A DNA stretch of 19,071 nucleotides from Actinomycetes bacterium (GCA_023392635.1 JAEVYS010000027.1:1-19071); one strand, 5' to 3'; shown: positions 1 to 8,091, numbered from the stretch's first letter. Made by a program: numbers and translations. The notes: generated by a model from the sequence alone, not told the origin.

Positions 1-783
1 GATCGTCACATTGTCAGCCTTCACCGTCAAATACCCATGCAGATCGATCCCATCAACCACCGTCCCCGGCGTCGTGATCGTCATATCACCGGTCACCACC
101 CGCAACGACGTACCAGCCGGCACACCGAAACCGGACGACGCGGCGCTCGACGACGGGGTCGGCGTGGTCGTGGGAGTCGGGCTCGAGGTGGGCGTGGGGG
201 TCGCGGTGGGACTCGGCGACGGCGTGGCCGTCTCGGTCGGCTCGGGCGTCGGCTCTGGGGTCGGCTCGTCGGCGACCCCGTTCGGCACCACGGTCATGTA
301 GGCGCCGGAGACGAAGGCGTCGCGGTTGCACTTCTTCTTGATCACCTTGTTGTTGACCAGGCGCGCGCGCACCTCCCGGGTCGCCGTCGTGGAGTACTTC
401 GCCACCGTGTAGGTGGTGAACTTGCGGGCGGCCGACAGCGCGATCGTCCGCTTCGACTTGCCGTCGACGTACACACGGAGCTTGGCCTTGCCCTTGCACG
501 AGGTGCCACGGGCGACGATGCGCAGGGAGCCCGACCCGGTGACGGTCTGCGTCACGACCGAGGAGTTGCCGGTGAGGACGGCTTCCTGGCCGGCCAGGTT
601 TCCGGAGAGGGTCGTCGCTCGCACGGTGCCGTGGCGCACGGTCAGCGCCGTGTCCGCAGCCTGCGCCGGCGTCGGAACGGCGATGCCGCCGAGCGAGAGC
701 GCCATCATGAGCGCCGTGGCGCTGACGACAGGAACTGCGCCGCGGGCCGCGCGGCGACGGTTCAGAACTGATCGGGGGATCAT
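1..783 (-). CDS. Secreted carbohydrate-binding / probable beta-helix protein (3' end cut by window edge)
   Basis: The frame is open from ATG at 783 to base 1 (261 codons, no stop), so the C-terminus lies outside the window. GGAAGG lies about 9 nt upstream of the ATG. Residues 1-42 form a signal peptide: Arg-rich start, hydrophobic ALMMALSLGGIAV, cleavage near AQA-AD. Residues 45-165 are a small all-beta domain with two cysteines (C96, C152), resembling the calcium-dependent xylan-binding modules (CBM36/60 type); this match is from recall. Residues 173-210 are a Thr/Pro/Glu-rich linker. From residue 219 the pattern GTVVDGIDLHGYLTVKADNV looks like the first rungs of a right-handed parallel beta-helix. 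Such proteins are often polysaccharide lyases, hydrolases or surface adhesins. It has its own promoter, follows the terminator of the PKD operon, and is inferred to act on or bind the EPS. The enzymatic role is unproven because the catalytic part is absent. Confidence 0.85.
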   Translation of the reverse strand, partial: MIPRSVLNRRRAARGAVPVVSATALMMALSLGGIAVPTPAQAADTALTVRHGTVRATTLSGNLAGQEAVLTGNSSVVTQTVTGSGSLRIVARGTSCKGKAKLRVYVDGKSKRTIALSAARKFTTYTVAKYSTTATREVRARLVNNKVIKKKCNRDAFVSGAYMTVVPNGVADEPTPEPTPEPTETATPSPSPTATPTPTSSPTPTTTPTPSSSAASSGFGVPAGTSLRVVTGDMTITTPGTVVDGIDLHGYLTVKADNVTI

Positions 784-819
784 CGGGGGGACCTTCCATC
801 GCTTGGAGTGTGTGGAGCA

Positions 820-826
820 CCCCCCC
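820..826 (-). promoter_or_regulatory. G7 run in the leader of the beta-helix gene
   Basis: On the coding strand CCGGGGGGG lies about 25 nt downstream of the candidate -10 box. It can pair into a small imperfect hairpin, with CACC before the run and GGTG at its end. Similar G6-G7 runs occur in the leaders at 6991, 9575, 18047 and 18062. The function is unknown. Confidence 0.35.
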
Positions 827-849
827 GGTGTTCCTGAGTTCCGCCTGAG

Positions 850-878
850 AGACTAGCAACAATTACCCGTCCTGTAAA
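850..878 (-). promoter_or_regulatory. Candidate sigma70-type promoter of the beta-helix gene
   Basis: On the minus strand a -35-like TTTACA (878-873) is separated by exactly 17 nt from a -10-like TAGTCT (855-850). Transcription would begin near 843, giving a leader of about 60 nt that contains a G7 run at 826-820. It sits in the right place, between the upstream terminator and the gene. It is a prediction from spacing and box sequence only. Confidence 0.45.
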
Positions 879-1032
879 AGTCACTCATTAGGGTGACAGC
901 CTCCATGGCGTCCGCCACGGCCCCTCAGCACCAGCCAGGAACGACGGCCACGTCGTGCCTGACTGCCCCGCCACAAGGTAATTCGAACACTGGGCGGGAC
1001 CGCTACCCCGACACGGGGCCCTTACACGCAGA

Positions 1033-1063
1033 ATCCCCGCGCCCCTTGAGGGGACGCGGGGAT
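1033..1063 (-). terminator. Strong hairpin terminator after the large PKD gene
   Basis: Read on the minus strand, ATCCCCGCG, one bulged T, CCCC, loop TCAA, GGGG, CGCGGGGAT forms a 13-bp GC-rich stem that starts 13 nt after the stop codon. There is no long T tract afterwards, which is common in actinobacterial terminators. A smaller hairpin, CTGAG-6 nt-CTCAG at 1065-1080, overlaps the stop codon, and another is at 1006-1018. Together they should separate the PKD operon from the beta-helix gene. Confidence 0.8.
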
Positions 1064-1076
1064 CCTGAGAGGACGC

Positions 1077-1715
1077 TCAGGAAGCCAGCACGACCTTCAG
1101 GTTGTCCACCAACAGGACGGTCGGCACGCTCGTCACGCTGGACGGCAGGTAGCCCTGCAGTGCCACCGCACCAGGTACCGCCAGGGCGGCATCGGAGTTG
1201 GTCGTGCTGAGCAGCCAGCTGGAGGGTTCCGACCCGCTGGAGGCCCACGCCTTGGCGCGCAGGCTCGTCACACCCGACGTGGTGGTGGCCTCGAGCACAA
1301 CGGTCAGCTTCGCGCCGGCGGTGTACGTCAGTCCCGTGATGTTCCTGGACGCCAGCGACGTCTCCGTGGTCCCGAGCACCTTCGCGATCATCAGGTTCAC
1401 CGTGCCGTCGGCGTTGAACCGCGTCTTCAGCCGGTAGCTGCCGGCTGACGTCTTCCGGACGTCGTAGTTGACGTGGACCGTCCCGCCCACGGGCACCTTG
1501 TCGAGTGCGATCTCGGCACGCGCGGACAGATTCTGCACCGACACGGCGTTCAGGCTCGCGGTCTTGGTGTCCCTGGCGTTCAGGCTGATCCTGCCCACCC
1601 CGCCCGACGTCGAGAACCCGCTTCCGCCCGACGTCGTCCACGTCCCCCCGGTCTTCGCCGCGCCCCAGCCGGACGCCACGTCGGTGGAGAAGTCGGCCAA
1701 CGCCTTGGTGGCGTC
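1077..1715 (-). repeat. C-terminal module, copy 1
   Basis: About 212 residues starting near DFSTDVASGWGAA and ending VDNLKVVLAS. Its shared landmarks with the copies at 14053 and 18217 are DVASGWG, a central V-NYxxRK, YRLK-RF, GTTETSL, LRAKAW, EPSSW and a final VDNL. The fold looks like a beta-sandwich. No family name is recognised. Confidence 0.75.
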
Positions 1716-4700
1716 GTTGGGGTCGGTCACGGACACCGACTTCGTGGCGGTGTCGGAGGATCCGAGCGAGTCGGTGACCGTCAGGGTGATGGTGTACGTG
1801 CCGCTCCCCCCATAGGTGTGCTGTGCCGTCTTTCCCGAGCCGGCCGAGGTCCCGTCGCCCCAGCCCCAGGCGTAGGTGAGGGTGGCCGCGTCCGATGCGG
1901 TCGAACCGGAGGCGTCCACCTGGACGGCGAGGTTCGCGGGCGTCGCGCTGAAGGCCGCCACCGGCTTGGCATGGGCAACGGTCACGGTCTTCGAGCTGGA
2001 GTCCGTGAGCGCGTGCTCGTCGGTCACGGTGAGCGTCACCGAGTAGTCACCGGCAGCCGTGTAGGTGTGGGTCGCCGTCTTGCCCGATCCCGCCGGACTG
2101 CCGTCCCCCCAGTTCCACGCATAGGTCAGCTGGTCCCCGTCACCAGCGGTGGAATCACCGGCGTCCACGGAGGCCGTCAGCCCATCGCGGGAGAGGGTGA
2201 AGGAGGCGACCGGGGCGGCGTGCGCCGGGCTCACCGTCTGGCTCGTCGTCGCGGAACCGCCCAGGCTGTCGGTGAGCGTCAGCACCACCGTGTAGTCCCC
2301 CGCGGCGGCGTAGGTATGGTTCGCCGTCTTCCCCGCGCCCGCCGGAGTTCCATCACCCCAGTTCCAGGAGTACGTCAGGTCAGCACCATCGGTCGCCGAC
2401 GACGCGGACGCATCCACCCCGACCGTCAGCCCGGCCGGCGACGTGGTGAACGATGCCGTCGGGGCCGCGTGCGGCCTGGTCACGGTGACGCTGTGGGTCA
2501 CCGAACCCGAGACACCTCGGGAGTCGACCACGGTGAGCTTGACGACGTAGGAACCAGGATCGGCGTAGTCATGCGTGGGATTCACCCCGGTTCCCGTGGC
2601 ACCGTCGCCGAAGTCCCAGCCGTACGACGCGACCGCCACCCCCGGCTCGGCCGCCGACGCCGAGGCGTCGAAGGCCACCGTCAGGTCCGTCGCCTGCGAC
2701 GTGAACGCTGCCGAGGGCGGCGTGGCCGCGGTGGCGTCCTGGAAGTGCTTGAGCACGGTGCCCGCGCTCAGGACCTTCGGGTACACCGCGAACTCGTCGA
2801 TGTCCCCGGTGAAGTAGGAGTTCGACGGCTGGTTCGGCCATCCGCCCAGGTTGTCGCCACCGACCCGCCAGTAGCCACCGAACGGCTGGGCGGTGGTGAC
2901 TCCGTTGGATGCGACGAGTTGGCCGTCCACGTAGAGGACCATGCCGGACGCGCCGATACCGGCCACCACGTAGTGCCACGACCCGTCGTTGTAGGAAGCC
3001 GGACTCGTGACGATGTCGGCCTGCCCGTTCCACACGCCGAAGACCAGCTTGCCGGCGTTCGTCATGTACACGTGGCGGTCGTAGTTGCTGGAGGAACCGC
3101 TCTGCGCGTTGCCGTAGCCGAACAGCTTTCCGCCGCTGGTCGAGGACGTCCGGAACCAGCCCTCGAGCGAGAACACCGACGGGGTGGCGGGCGACTGCGA
3201 GGTCGACACCAGACCGTCGGACGTGCCGTTGAACGCGGCGCCCCGACCACCGGACGTGCCGAGCGCGCCGGTGCTGGCCGTGGAGACGCCGGACCTCGCG
3301 ACGCCGTCGTTGGTGCCCAGCTGGTCCCAGGTGCCATCGGTGCCACCGAGCCGGTAGTACAGCGAGGCGCCGTCAGCGAGCACGTCCCTGGCGTAGGTCG
3401 GCAGCGGCGTCGTGGAGACGATCACCGATCGCGTGCCCGTTGCCGAGAAGTTCTCGCTGTCGAGCAGGCTCAAGGTGATGGTGTAGCGCCCGGAGGACGC
3501 GTAGGTGTGCGAGGCGGTGGCCCCACTGCTGGTGGCGGAGCCGTCGCCCCAGTCCCAGCTGTACTCGAGCGACGCACCGTCGGATGTGGTGGAAGCAGAA
3601 CCGTCTGCCGAGACGGTGGCCAGGTTCGTGGTGGTGGTGATCACCGGGACCGGAGCAGTGTGGGGCGCCTTCACCGTCACCGTGTGCGTCACCGAACCGG
3701 AAACGCCGCGGCCGTCGACCACGGTGAGCGTGACCGGGAACGAGCCGGTGCCGGGGAAGGAGTGGGTGGGGCTCACCCCGGTGCCGGAGCCGCCGTCGCC
3801 GAAGTCCCAGTTGTAGGCGGCGATCGACTGGCCGGACTCAACGGTGGAGGCGGAGCCGTCGAAGGACACGGACAGCCCGGTGACCTGTGAGGTGAACTCG
3901 GGGGTCGGTGCCGACGCGGCCAGCCCCAACCGGTAGTGGGTCTGGACGGTCGCAGCGCCCAGAACGGCGGGGTACACCGCGAACTCGTCGACATCGCCGG
4001 CGAAGGCGGAACTCGACGGCTGGTTGGGCCAGCCGTTCAGGTTGTCGCCACCGACCCGCCAGTAACCGGAGTAGGGCTGGGCGGTGGTGGCCGGGTTCGT
4101 GCCCACCAGCTGGCCGTCCAGGTACAGCACCATGCCACCGGCACCGAGACCGGCCATCACGTAGTGCCACGAGCCGTCGTTGTAGGACCGGGAGGTCGTG
4201 ACCGTGTCGGCCCGGTTGTTCCAGACGCCGAAGACCAGCCGCCCATCGTTCGTCATGTACACGTGCCGGTCGTAGCTCCCGGACGTACCTGTCTGGGAAT
4301 CGCCGTAGCCGAACAGCTTTCCGCCGCTCGTGGTGGACGTCCTGAACCATCCCTCGAGGGAGAACACGCCGGGCGTCGCCGGGGAGACCGACGTCGAGAC
4401 CAGGCCGTTGCCCGTGCCGTCGAAGGTGTAGCCCAGCCCCGCGGAACCGGCGATCGCGCCGGTGCTCGCCGTTGTGACGCCGGTACCCACGATGCCGTCG
4501 TCAAGGCCCAACAGGTCGTAGGCGCCGTCGCTGCCGCCGAAGCGCCAGTACAGGCCGGCCCCGTCGGACAGCACAGCGTCGCTGTAGCTCGGGAGGACCG
4601 CGCTGGAGACGGTGACACTCACCTGCGCGCTCTTCGACTGGTTGCCGGAGGGGTCGGTCGCCGTTACCTGGTAGGTGTAGCTCTTCCCCGGCGTCAGCCC

Positions 4701-6293
4701 CTTGTCGACATAGGTGAACGAAGGCAGCGTCCAGAAGTTGGAGTCCATCGTCTTGGTGAAGACGGGGGTCGCCGTGCCCGAGCGGGTGATCGTGTAGGTG
4801 AGCGAGAGGTCGTCCCGATCCCAGTTGGCCGGAACGCCCACGGTGACCTGCCCTCCGATGAAGGAGCGTGCCGTCGGCACCCACCTGCTGCCGGAAAGGC
4901 GAGGCGGTTCCTTGGCGCCGGAGACGTTGGGGCGCGCGAACCGCACCAGGCCCTGCTGGCGCTTGCCGTTGACGTAGGGGAACTCACCACCGATCACCAG
5001 GTAGTCGCCCTTGCCGGTGGCGGTCCAGCCGGCCTGGCCCTGGCCGGTGGCGGTACCGGTGGTCCAGTCGGGGAACCAGTTCACCATCGCCGGAGCGGGT
5101 TGGCCGCTCCAGTCGGCGTAGATGTCGGAGACGTTGTCGCTGCGTGCCAGGGTGCCCTTCGGTGCGGCGGACAGCGAGATCGCGTGGCGCAGGTTGCCGG
5201 GAGCAGGGTAGGCCTGCGGGTACCCACCCAGCGATGCGCAGTCATGGTTGTGGCCGGTCAGGTAGACGTTCGTCCCGTCCGAGTAGCTGGAGTATGTGTC
5301 ACCGTGGCAGTCCTCGAGCCACCGGATCGCACCGGTGTCCGGATCGGCGGCGAAGGACCCCTCGAGGTTGCCCACCGTCGCGTTGGCGTAAACCCACCCG
5401 GTGCCGTAGATCGCGTTGGCGTCGGCCGACAACGAGTAGATGCCGGCCTTGCCGGAGTACGGGTCCTGGTTCCAGCCGTTCTTGACCACGCTGGGAGCGA
5501 TCCACGGAAGGATGGAACCGTCGCCCACGTCGAGGGCAGCAAGGCCACGCTGCGGGCTCCCGTTCACCAGGGCGAATCGGCCGCCGATGATCACCTTGTC
5601 CTTCTTCGGCGTGAGCACCATCGCGTCGACCTGCAGGTCGGTGTTGGGGGCCCAGGTGAGGAGCTTGCCCGCGGTGTCGAACGCCATCAGGTTCTTGCGC
5701 GCGACCCCGTTCCCGGCGGCGAGCAGTCCACCGACGTAGACGGCACTGCCCGACGCGGCGATGCCATTGACGTAGGACCCGCCCACCTGCGCCTTGAACG
5801 TGCTGACGACGGCGCCGGTAGCCGTGTCGAACGCGACCAGGTTGTAGTGCGAGGTGCCGTTGACGGTCGTGAAGCTGCCGCCGACATACAAGCGGGTGCC
5901 GTCGGGCGAGGCGGCCAGCGCCTTCACCTGCCCGTTGATCGTCGGCGCGAAGGAGGTGAGCGCCCCGGTGGTGAGGTCGAAGGCGAGCAGGTTCGTGCGA
6001 GGCACCGTGTTCACCCCGGGCTCGGCACCCGCCGGGCGTGCGGCGGAGAAGCTCCCACCCGCATAGACGGTGTTGCCGACCACAAGGGTCGTCCACACCA
6101 CCCCGCTGTCGATCTGCGCGGTCGGGAGGACGTCGGCGGTGACCGACTGGGCGTTGCGCGCCTCCAGTGGCGCCGGAGTGCTCGGAAGGTCCGCGGCTGC
6201 GGCCGGCGCGGCGGTGGTGACAACGAGCGAACCGAGCGCCAGCGCAACGGAAACCAGCCCGCTGAGACCTGCGCGGATATGGAGCGACTTCAC
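1077..6293 (-). CDS. Giant secreted beta-propeller / FN3 / LamG / PKD protein (1738 aa)
   Basis: This is an exported cell-surface or matrix protein. Residues 1-34 are a signal peptide ending in a run of Ala. Residues about 45-470 are propeller-like repeats of the form VYAGGSF..N..AFD..TG. They carry the protein's only two cysteines, C329 (DCHGD) and C352 (GHNHDC). Next come an FN3-like segment (about 485-565), a LamG/concanavalin-like domain (567-790), two PKD domains (about 798-958), a second LamG (965-1184) and four more PKD domains (about 1190-1521), recognised by WDFGDG, WDWGDG, WNWGDG and WGWGDG. An unnamed C-terminal module (about 1527-1738) ends in VDNLKV. No LPxTG motif or C-terminal membrane segment is present, so retention must be through binding. 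ATG 6293 lies 16 nt after the lipoprotein stop, with a weak site (GAGATAGG) before it. LamG and PKD domains typically bind carbohydrate or act as spacers; a role as EPS scaffold or adhesin is inference. Confidence 0.93.
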   Translation of the reverse strand: MKSLHIRAGLSGLVSVALALGSLVVTTAAPAAAADLPSTPAPLEARNAQSVTADVLPTAQIDSGVVWTTLVVGNTVYAGGSFSAARPAGAEPGVNTVPRTNLLAFDLTTGALTSFAPTINGQVKALAASPDGTRLYVGGSFTTVNGTSHYNLVAFDTATGAVVSTFKAQVGGSYVNGIAASGSAVYVGGLLAAGNGVARKNLMAFDTAGKLLTWAPNTDLQVDAMVLTPKKDKVIIGGRFALVNGSPQRGLAALDVGDGSILPWIAPSVVKNGWNQDPYSGKAGIYSLSADANAIYGTGWVYANATVGNLEGSFAADPDTGAIRWLEDCHGDTYSSYSDGTNVYLTGHNHDCASLGGYPQAYPAPGNLRHAISLSAAPKGTLARSDNVSDIYADWSGQPAPAMVNWFPDWTTGTATGQGQAGWTATGKGDYLVIGGEFPYVNGKRQQGLVRFARPNVSGAKEPPRLSGSRWVPTARSFIGGQVTVGVPANWDRDDLSLTYTITRSGTATPVFTKTMDSNFWTLPSFTYVDKGLTPGKSYTYQVTATDPSGNQSKSAQVSVTVSSAVLPSYSDAVLSDGAGLYWRFGGSDGAYDLLGLDDGIVGTGVTTASTGAIAGSAGLGYTFDGTGNGLVSTSVSPATPGVFSLEGWFRTSTTSGGKLFGYGDSQTGTSGSYDRHVYMTNDGRLVFGVWNNRADTVTTSRSYNDGSWHYVMAGLGAGGMVLYLDGQLVGTNPATTAQPYSGYWRVGGDNLNGWPNQPSSSAFAGDVDEFAVYPAVLGAATVQTHYRLGLAASAPTPEFTSQVTGLSVSFDGSASTVESGQSIAAYNWDFGDGGSGTGVSPTHSFPGTGSFPVTLTVVDGRGVSGSVTHTVTVKAPHTAPVPVITTTTNLATVSADGSASTTSDGASLEYSWDWGDGSATSSGATASHTYASSGRYTITLSLLDSENFSATGTRSVIVSTTPLPTYARDVLADGASLYYRLGGTDGTWDQLGTNDGVARSGVSTASTGALGTSGGRGAAFNGTSDGLVSTSQSPATPSVFSLEGWFRTSSTSGGKLFGYGNAQSGSSSNYDRHVYMTNAGKLVFGVWNGQADIVTSPASYNDGSWHYVVAGIGASGMVLYVDGQLVASNGVTTAQPFGGYWRVGGDNLGGWPNQPSNSYFTGDIDEFAVYPKVLSAGTVLKHFQDATAATPPSAAFTSQATDLTVAFDASASAAEPGVAVASYGWDFGDGATGTGVNPTHDYADPGSYVVKLTVVDSRGVSGSVTHSVTVTRPHAAPTASFTTSPAGLTVGVDASASSATDGADLTYSWNWGDGTPAGAGKTANHTYAAAGDYTVVLTLTDSLGGSATTSQTVSPAHAAPVASFTLSRDGLTASVDAGDSTAGDGDQLTYAWNWGDGSPAGSGKTATHTYTAAGDYSVTLTVTDEHALTDSSSKTVTVAHAKPVAAFSATPANLAVQVDASGSTASDAATLTYAWGWGDGTSAGSGKTAQHTYGGSGTYTITLTVTDSLGSSDTATKSVSVTDPNDATKALADFSTDVASGWGAAKTGGTWTTSGGSGFSTSGGVGRISLNARDTKTASLNAVSVQNLSARAEIALDKVPVGGTVHVNYDVRKTSAGSYRLKTRFNADGTVNLMIAKVLGTTETSLASRNITGLTYTAGAKLTVVLEATTTSGVTSLRAKAWASSGSEPSSWLLSTTNSDAALAVPGAVALQGYLPSSVTSVPTVLLVDNLKVVLAS
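2214..3404 (-). repeat. Tandem unit B: LamG-PKD-PKD (1191 bp)
   Basis: This is the second copy of the unit above, beginning at LPTYARDVLADGASLYYR. Its first PKD also starts FTSQ and has WDFGDG with GTGVNPTH, matching GTGVSPTH in unit A. The paralogue at 14053-17898 has only one LamG, which points to an in-frame duplication in this gene (or loss in the other). Confidence 0.75.
3405..4595 (-). repeat. Tandem unit A: LamG-PKD-PKD (1191 bp)
   Basis: The unit begins at LPSYSDAVLSDGAGLYWR and runs through LamG, a PKD starting FTSQVTGLSV with WDFGDG, and a PKD with WDWGDG. The same order and many identical blocks (GGKLFGYG, YDRHVYMTN, YWRVGGDNL, DEFAVYP) recur in unit B, offset by 1191 bp (397 codons). 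Confidence 0.75.
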
Positions 6294-6309
6294 GACGGGC
6301 CTATCTCTT

Positions 6310-6981
6310 CTAGTTGACGTTGCCGACGAACAGGGCGGTGGTGTGGTCCGGCGAGTAGGTGACCGAGATGCGCACCGGTGTGCGGACCTTGGTGCCCACG
6401 CGGAACACGTAGACGCCGGTGGCTGAGGCGCCGGGCTTGACCGATCCGCTGAACGGTCGCGCGCCCTCGGTCATCGGCGAGCCGACGTTGCCCTTGGAGT
6501 CGATGAGGGTCACGCTCGCCGACTCCACGCTGACCTCGGACTTCGAGCCGTTCGTCACCTGGACGGTGACCACGAGGGCCGGGCCGCTGATCTCACCGGG
6601 CCCGTGGCCGGTGACCTTCTTGCTGACGATCTTCTTCAGCTGGACCGTGATCCCGTCGGTCGCCTGCTTGGCGTTGATGTCGACCGGCTTCGCCGTGGTC
6701 TGCTTTCGCGGCGCGACCGTCTGCTGCACCGACCCTCCCGTTGGCGTCGAGGACACCGTCGGAGCACTGGTCGGTACCGCGGTGGCCGGCCCTCCCGGGG
6801 TCGACGAGGCGGACGGCGAAGACCCCGCGCCACCCCCGCCGGTGCAGCCCCCGACGAGCAGGAGGCCGGCGGTGACCGACAGGACTGTTGCGCGGCGGAG
6901 CCGGCCGGTGTGGCCGTGCGCGCGCTGGACAGGCGTCGCGGGAACACCGCGAACGAAAAGTAGGAACCCCCGATTGCCCAC
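6310..6981 (-). CDS. Small lipoprotein with an Ig-like (DUF4352-like) domain
   Basis: This 223-residue protein starts at GTG 6981. GGGGGAG lies 7 nt upstream of that codon, which is why it is preferred to an in-frame start at 7218 that gives an unlikely, Arg-rich N-terminus. A long signal region (RR at 29-30, hydrophobic 33-43) ends in the lipobox VGGC, so C46 should be lipidated and the protein anchored on the outer face of the membrane. Residues 47-100 are a low-complexity Gly/Ser/Thr/Pro linker. Residues about 100-223 form a beta-rich domain (LVVTVQVTNGSKSEVSV, then YVFRVGTKVRTPVRISVTY) that resembles DUF4352/Ig-like extracellular domains. It ends 16 nt before the giant PKD gene and is probably co-transcribed with it, so it may help localise or assemble that protein. 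The exact function is unknown. Confidence 0.82.
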   Translation of the reverse strand: MGNRGFLLFVRGVPATPVQRAHGHTGRLRRATVLSVTAGLLLVGGCTGGGGAGSSPSASSTPGGPATAVPTSAPTVSSTPTGGSVQQTVAPRKQTTAKPVDINAKQATDGITVQLKKIVSKKVTGHGPGEISGPALVVTVQVTNGSKSEVSVESASVTLIDSKGNVGSPMTEGARPFSGSVKPGASATGVYVFRVGTKVRTPVRISVTYSPDHTTALFVGNVN

Positions 6982-6990
6982 TTGGAATCT

Positions 6991-6997
6991 CCCCCCC
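6991..6997 (-). promoter_or_regulatory. G7 run in the leader of the lipoprotein gene
   Basis: On the coding strand TCCGGGGGGGAGATT lies just upstream of the GTG start. The 3' part of the run also serves as the Shine-Dalgarno sequence (GGGGGAG). It matches the CCGGGGGGG element found in three other leaders in the window. Confidence 0.4.
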
Positions 6998-7016
6998 GGA
7001 CCGAGTGTGCGTTTCG

Positions 7017-7046
7017 ACACTACTCGGGGGGCCCGACAGCGGGCAA
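7017..7046 (-). promoter_or_regulatory. Candidate promoter of the lipoprotein-PKD operon
   Basis: On the minus strand TTGCCC (7046-7041) is separated by 18 nt from TAGTGT (7022-7017), about 20 nt upstream of the G7 run. The -35 box lies between the arms of two tandem hairpins that follow the glycosyltransferase gene. The prediction rests on box sequence and spacing only. Confidence 0.4.
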
Positions 7047-7064
7047 TGCCCCGGCGGCGGGCAT
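7031..7064 (-). terminator. Tandem hairpins after the glycosyltransferase gene
   Basis: ATGCCC-7 nt-GGGCAT (7046-7064) and GCCCG-ACAG-CGGGC (7031-7044) lie 24 to 57 nt past the stop codon of the glycosyltransferase gene. They could end the kinase-glycosyltransferase transcript. Neither has a T tract and the stems are only 5-6 bp, so the call is tentative. Confidence 0.4.
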
Positions 7065-7087
7065 GGACAGGTTCGTACGGGCGCCGA

Positions 7088-8089
7088 TCAGCGCGCCCGG
7101 AGGTCTCGTGCCCTGCGGTAGGCCGCGAGGTGGCGGGCCCCTGTGACGGCCCATTCCCTGCTCCGCAGGTCCGGACGGGTGGGGGGCGGCGCGCTCCGGA
7201 GCCGGCCCAGTGCCTCATCGATCAGTGCGGCCGAGATCGGGCCGTCATAGAGGTTCACCCAGCCGGGGCCCACTTCACGCTCGACGAGCTCGTTGACCGC
7301 CGACCGCGGCACCAGGACCGGTCGGTCGAGGGACAGCGCAGCGAGCAGGGACCCCGAGTTGTACATCTCCCGGTACGGCAGCGCCACCAGTTCGGCGCTC
7401 GAGACCAGGGCCACCAGGTCCGGTTCGTCGAGGAAGCGGAGGTCGAGCCTCACCCGAGGGTCACCCGCCGCCAGCCCCTCCAGGAGGCTCCGGGTCTGCT
7501 CGTCGAGGGGGCGACCTGCAACGGTGAGGCGCGCCCCGGGCGTCACCACGTCCCTGAAGGCCGCGACGAGTTCCTCAACACCCTTGTAGGGCCGGACCAG
7601 CCCGAAGAACACGACGTGGCCGGGCTCGGCCGGGCCCTGCGGATGTCGCAGGTACCAGTCGCGGTAGTGCCCGTGGAGGATCACCTCGGACGGCTCCGGC
7701 ACCCCGGCGGCGTCGGCACCATTGAGCCGGATGTGGAGGACTGCGCGACCACGCAGCGCCTCGACGAGTCGTGCGCCCAGGGGATCCAGCTTCTCGTGGT
7801 TCCCGAGGTTGTGGGCGGTGAAGACCACGGCGGTGCGGGTGAGGTCCAGGCGGAGCAGGAGGAGAGCCATCGCCAGCTGCTTGAGGGTGCGCCGGAACCG
7901 GGAGCGTGCGTTGAACAGTGTCTCGGGCCAGTGGACGTGGAACACGTCGTAGCGACCGAGCAGGGCGCGCGCGAAGCTGAAGTTCTGCACCGCCAAGCCG
8001 GGCTCGTTCCGCAGTGCCCGGTCCAGCTGGACGATGTAGGGGTTGGTCGTCGCGCTCGGCGACCGGTACGACGTGAGCAGCCTGATCAT
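7088..8089 (-). CDS. Family 4-type (GT-B) glycosyltransferase
   Basis: This 333-residue cytoplasmic enzyme is inferred to transfer a sugar from a nucleotide donor to the growing lipid-linked EPS repeat unit. It shows GT-B features: acceptor-side HVHWPE (51-56) and TAHN (91-94), the linker motif FFGLVRPYKG (161-170) that begins the donor-binding half, and LPYREMYNSGS (237-247) in the donor site. The usual EX7E motif is only partly kept: a Glu is at 241, but the position where the second Glu is expected is within LLAALSLDRPV. This variant occurs in a subset of EPS transferases. There is no membrane segment. The ATG lies 2 nt after the kinase stop, with no good ribosome site, so translation is probably coupled to the kinase gene. 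The donor and acceptor cannot be read from the sequence. Confidence 0.88.
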   Translation of the reverse strand: MIRLLTSYRSPSATTNPYIVQLDRALRNEPGLAVQNFSFARALLGRYDVFHVHWPETLFNARSRFRRTLKQLAMALLLLRLDLTRTAVVFTAHNLGNHEKLDPLGARLVEALRGRAVLHIRLNGADAAGVPEPSEVILHGHYRDWYLRHPQGPAEPGHVVFFGLVRPYKGVEELVAAFRDVVTPGARLTVAGRPLDEQTRSLLEGLAAGDPRVRLDLRFLDEPDLVALVSSAELVALPYREMYNSGSLLAALSLDRPVLVPRSAVNELVEREVGPGWVNLYDGPISAALIDEALGRLRSAPPPTRPDLRSREWAVTGARHLAAYRRARDLRAR

Positions 8090-8091
8090 GC

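Larger units (their letters stand above)
784..1076. other. Intergenic region between the PKD gene end and the beta-helix gene
   Basis: No plausible coding region is seen here. The right part holds the terminator hairpin of the PKD gene (1033-1063) and a second short hairpin, CCCCG-ACA-CGGGG, at 1006-1018. The left part holds the candidate promoter and leader of the beta-helix gene. The stretch around 850-900 is more AT-rich than its surroundings, as expected of a promoter. Confidence 0.6.

Noticed and set aside
86..862. Minus-strand open frame of 258 codons overlapping the beta-helix gene
   Set aside because: It is Arg/His-rich with no signal peptide or domain. The frame starting at 783 gives a clear signal peptide, linker and beta-rich domain.
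2214..4595. Possible mobile element or CRISPR-like repeat
   Set aside because: The repetition is protein-domain duplication in frame, with no terminal inverted repeats, transposase, or short regularly spaced repeats.
1473..6317. Two plus-strand open frames of about 800 codons each opposite the giant PKD gene
   Set aside because: Their Arg/Gly/Val-rich composition and periodicity mirror the PKD repeats on the other strand; there is no signal peptide, motif or ribosome site.
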